This document shows positions 63,177-64,000 of a DNA stretch of 64,000 nucleotides, piece after piece. The position numbers and the translations under genes are program-made. The DNA is taken from positions 1 to 64,000 of the forward strand of contig NZ_JJMW01000069.1 of assembly GCF_000714435.1 (NCBI RefSeq), in the 5' to 3' direction. Position 1 is the stretch's first letter. Every line of letters starts with the position of its first letter. The notes beneath the pieces were generated by a model. It made no database searches, was not told where the DNA came from, and saw only the letters and a list, made by a program, of their open reading frames with translations. The stretch comes from Exiguobacterium alkaliphilum 12/1 (GTDB lineage: Bacteria > Bacillota > Bacilli > Exiguobacteriales > Exiguobacteriaceae).

Positions 63177-63605
63177 ATGGATTTTCAATTATACTTCCAA
63201 GATGTAGTCGAACAGGCACGAAATGAGGTTCGCACCGCAGGATATACAGAATTAACGACACCAGAGGAAGTCGATGCCGCCCTCAAAAAAGAAGGGAAGA
63301 CGCTCGTCCTCGTCAACTCGGTATGTGGTTGTGCCGGTGGGATTGCCCGTCCGGCGGCGGCTTATGTCAACAAGATGGAAGGGACGAAACCGGATCACTT
63401 CGTGACCGTCTTTGCTGGTCAAGACCGTGAAGCGACGGATCGGGCTCGCGAGTATTTTGAAGGATATGCTCCGTCATCACCTTCAATCGCGTTGCTTGAG
63501 GACGGCAACATCGTCACGATGGTCGAACGCAGCACGATCGAGTCGTCGACAGCGGAAGAACTCGTCGACCAACTTCAAACGTTGTTCGATATTTATTACG
63601 CATAA
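63177..63605 (+). CDS. brxB: Bacilliredoxin BrxA/BrxB family
   Basis: A 142-residue thioredoxin-fold protein with the CGC active site (Cys50, Cys52) in [14 protein letters not shown], used to remove bacillithiol from oxidised proteins. ATG 63177 after AAAGGGG. In B. subtilis yqiW (brxB) also lies close downstream of the bkd operon. Terminator follows. Confidence 0.92.
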   Translation: MDFQLYFQDVVEQARNEVRTAGYTELTTPEEVDAALKKEGKTLVLVNSVCGCAGGIARPAAAYVNKMEGTKPDHFVTVFAGQDREATDRAREYFEGYAPSSPSIALLEDGNIVTMVERSTIESSTAEELVDQLQTLFDIYYA

Positions 63606-63610
63606 CGGAC

Positions 63611-63639
63611 AAGCGCAGAGGCACCGCCTTTGCGCTTTT
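63611..63639 (+). terminator. brxB terminator
   Basis: Eleven-bp stem AAGCGCAGAGG/CCTTTGCGCTT (one wobble), loop CACCG, then TT; short T run. Confidence 0.65.
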
Positions 63640-63661
63640 CGCTAAGAAAGGAACCGATTCG

Positions 63662-64000
63662 ATGGAACCAGTCGTTAAGATTATGAGCGAAGCCGAGTAT
63701 ACGATTGCGTTATCACGCGGTGAAATCAATGAACCGATGCTTCAATCGGAAGGATATGTCCGCTGTTGTACCCCGCAGCAGATCGGGCAATATGTGCGCC
63801 GTTATTACCCGAATGAGCGGGTCGTCCTCGTCTCGTTCCATGTCGGGCGTTTGGGGAGCTTGTTGCATTACGAGATGGATGAAGACGGCGAACGCTATCC
63901 GCACGTCTACAGTGCGATTCCAATCACCTCGGTCAAACGCGTCCAACCGTATGGCTCGCGAGACAACGGTACGGTCACTTATTTTGCTTACGAGCGAATG
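63662..64000 (+). CDS. DUF952 domain protein (partial, runs off the window)
   Basis: The first 113 residues of a protein starting MEPVVKIMSEAEYTIALSRG. Features of DUF952 are LQSEGYVRCCTPQQIGQYVRRYYP, VVLVSFHVGRL and ERYPHVYSAIPITSV. DUF952 has an ADP-ribosyltransferase-like fold in some classifications; no function is proposed. AAGAAAGGAA is the ribosome site. The 3' end lies beyond the window. Confidence 0.75.
   Translation, partial: MEPVVKIMSEAEYTIALSRGEINEPMLQSEGYVRCCTPQQIGQYVRRYYPNERVVLVSFHVGRLGSLLHYEMDEDGERYPHVYSAIPITSVKRVQPYGSRDNGTVTYFAYERM

Noticed and set aside
1-64000. Search for insertion sequences, prophage, restriction or defence systems and CRISPR arrays
   Set aside because: No transposase, integrase, nuclease-type defence genes or regularly spaced repeats were seen; the window is conserved core chromosome.

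Overview
The window is a gene-dense chromosomal segment (about 60 protein genes, two tRNA genes, one long intergenic RNA candidate) from a low-GC-lineage Gram-positive bacterium of the order Bacillales. Gene order follows the Bacillus subtilis yqg-yqh-yqi region almost gene for gene: sodA-pbpA-pst, rpmG-fthC-gluP-yqgQ-glcK-ltaS, yqgX/Y/Z-comG, gcv-yqhL-mntR, aroQ-papA-efp, acc-nusB-folD-xse-ispA-dxs-yqxC-argR-recN-spo0A, then bkd. The sporulation genes that interrupt this order in B. subtilis (spoIIIAA-AH between efp and accB, spoIVB between recN and spo0A) are absent, while spo0A and a spo0M homologue remain. With moderate GC content this suggests a non-sporulating member such as Exiguobacterium; the genus is my inference, not proven by the sequence.

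Layout. 1-4.9 kb: an unknown membrane protein, a sodium/phosphate cotransporter, tRNA-Met and tRNA-Ile2, a cytoplasmic alpha-amylase and Mn/Fe superoxide dismutase. 5-11.7 kb: penicillin-binding protein, then the phosphate-starvation operon pstS-pstC-pstA-pstB-phoU behind a clear four-repeat Pho box; pstC has a frame break at its 5' end. 11.7-14.8 kb: a DUF4912 protein and a GH57 branching enzyme fused to half a glycosyltransferase. 14.8-25 kb: ribosomal protein L33, folate enzyme, lactate dehydrogenase with Rex and CcpA sites, rhomboid protease, M42 peptidase, glucokinase, lipoteichoic acid synthase and an Spx/MgsR-type regulator. 25-28.6 kb: complete comG pseudopilus operon (short comGA). 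28.5-38.8 kb: shikimate kinase, glycine cleavage system, rhodanese, MntR, a hypoxanthine phosphoribosyltransferase, dehydroquinase, aminopeptidase P, EF-P. 38.9-50.4 kb: acetyl-CoA carboxylase accBC under two operator-like palindromes, then nusB-folD-xseA-xseB-ispA-dxs-yqxC-argR-recN-spo0A. 50.45-51.03 kb: no gene, but a strong promoter, many hairpins and a terminator, i.e. a large structured non-coding RNA candidate of about 525 nt. 51-61 kb: BkdR and the sigma-54-dependent branched-chain amino acid degradation operon ptb-bcd-buk-lpdV-bkdAA-bkdAB-bkdB. 61-64 kb: spo0M, a methyltransferase, a bacilliredoxin and a partial DUF952 gene.

How the parts work together: phosphate uptake (NptA, Pst, PhoU), alpha-glucan turnover (amylase, GH57, glucokinase), fermentation (Ldh), fatty-acid precursor supply (AccBC; Bkd for branched primers), isoprenoid supply (IspA, Dxs) and DNA uptake and repair (ComG, XseAB, RecN). 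Predicted control sites include PhoP, Rex, CcpA and sigma-54/BkdR motifs. I saw no insertion sequences, prophage genes or CRISPR arrays.
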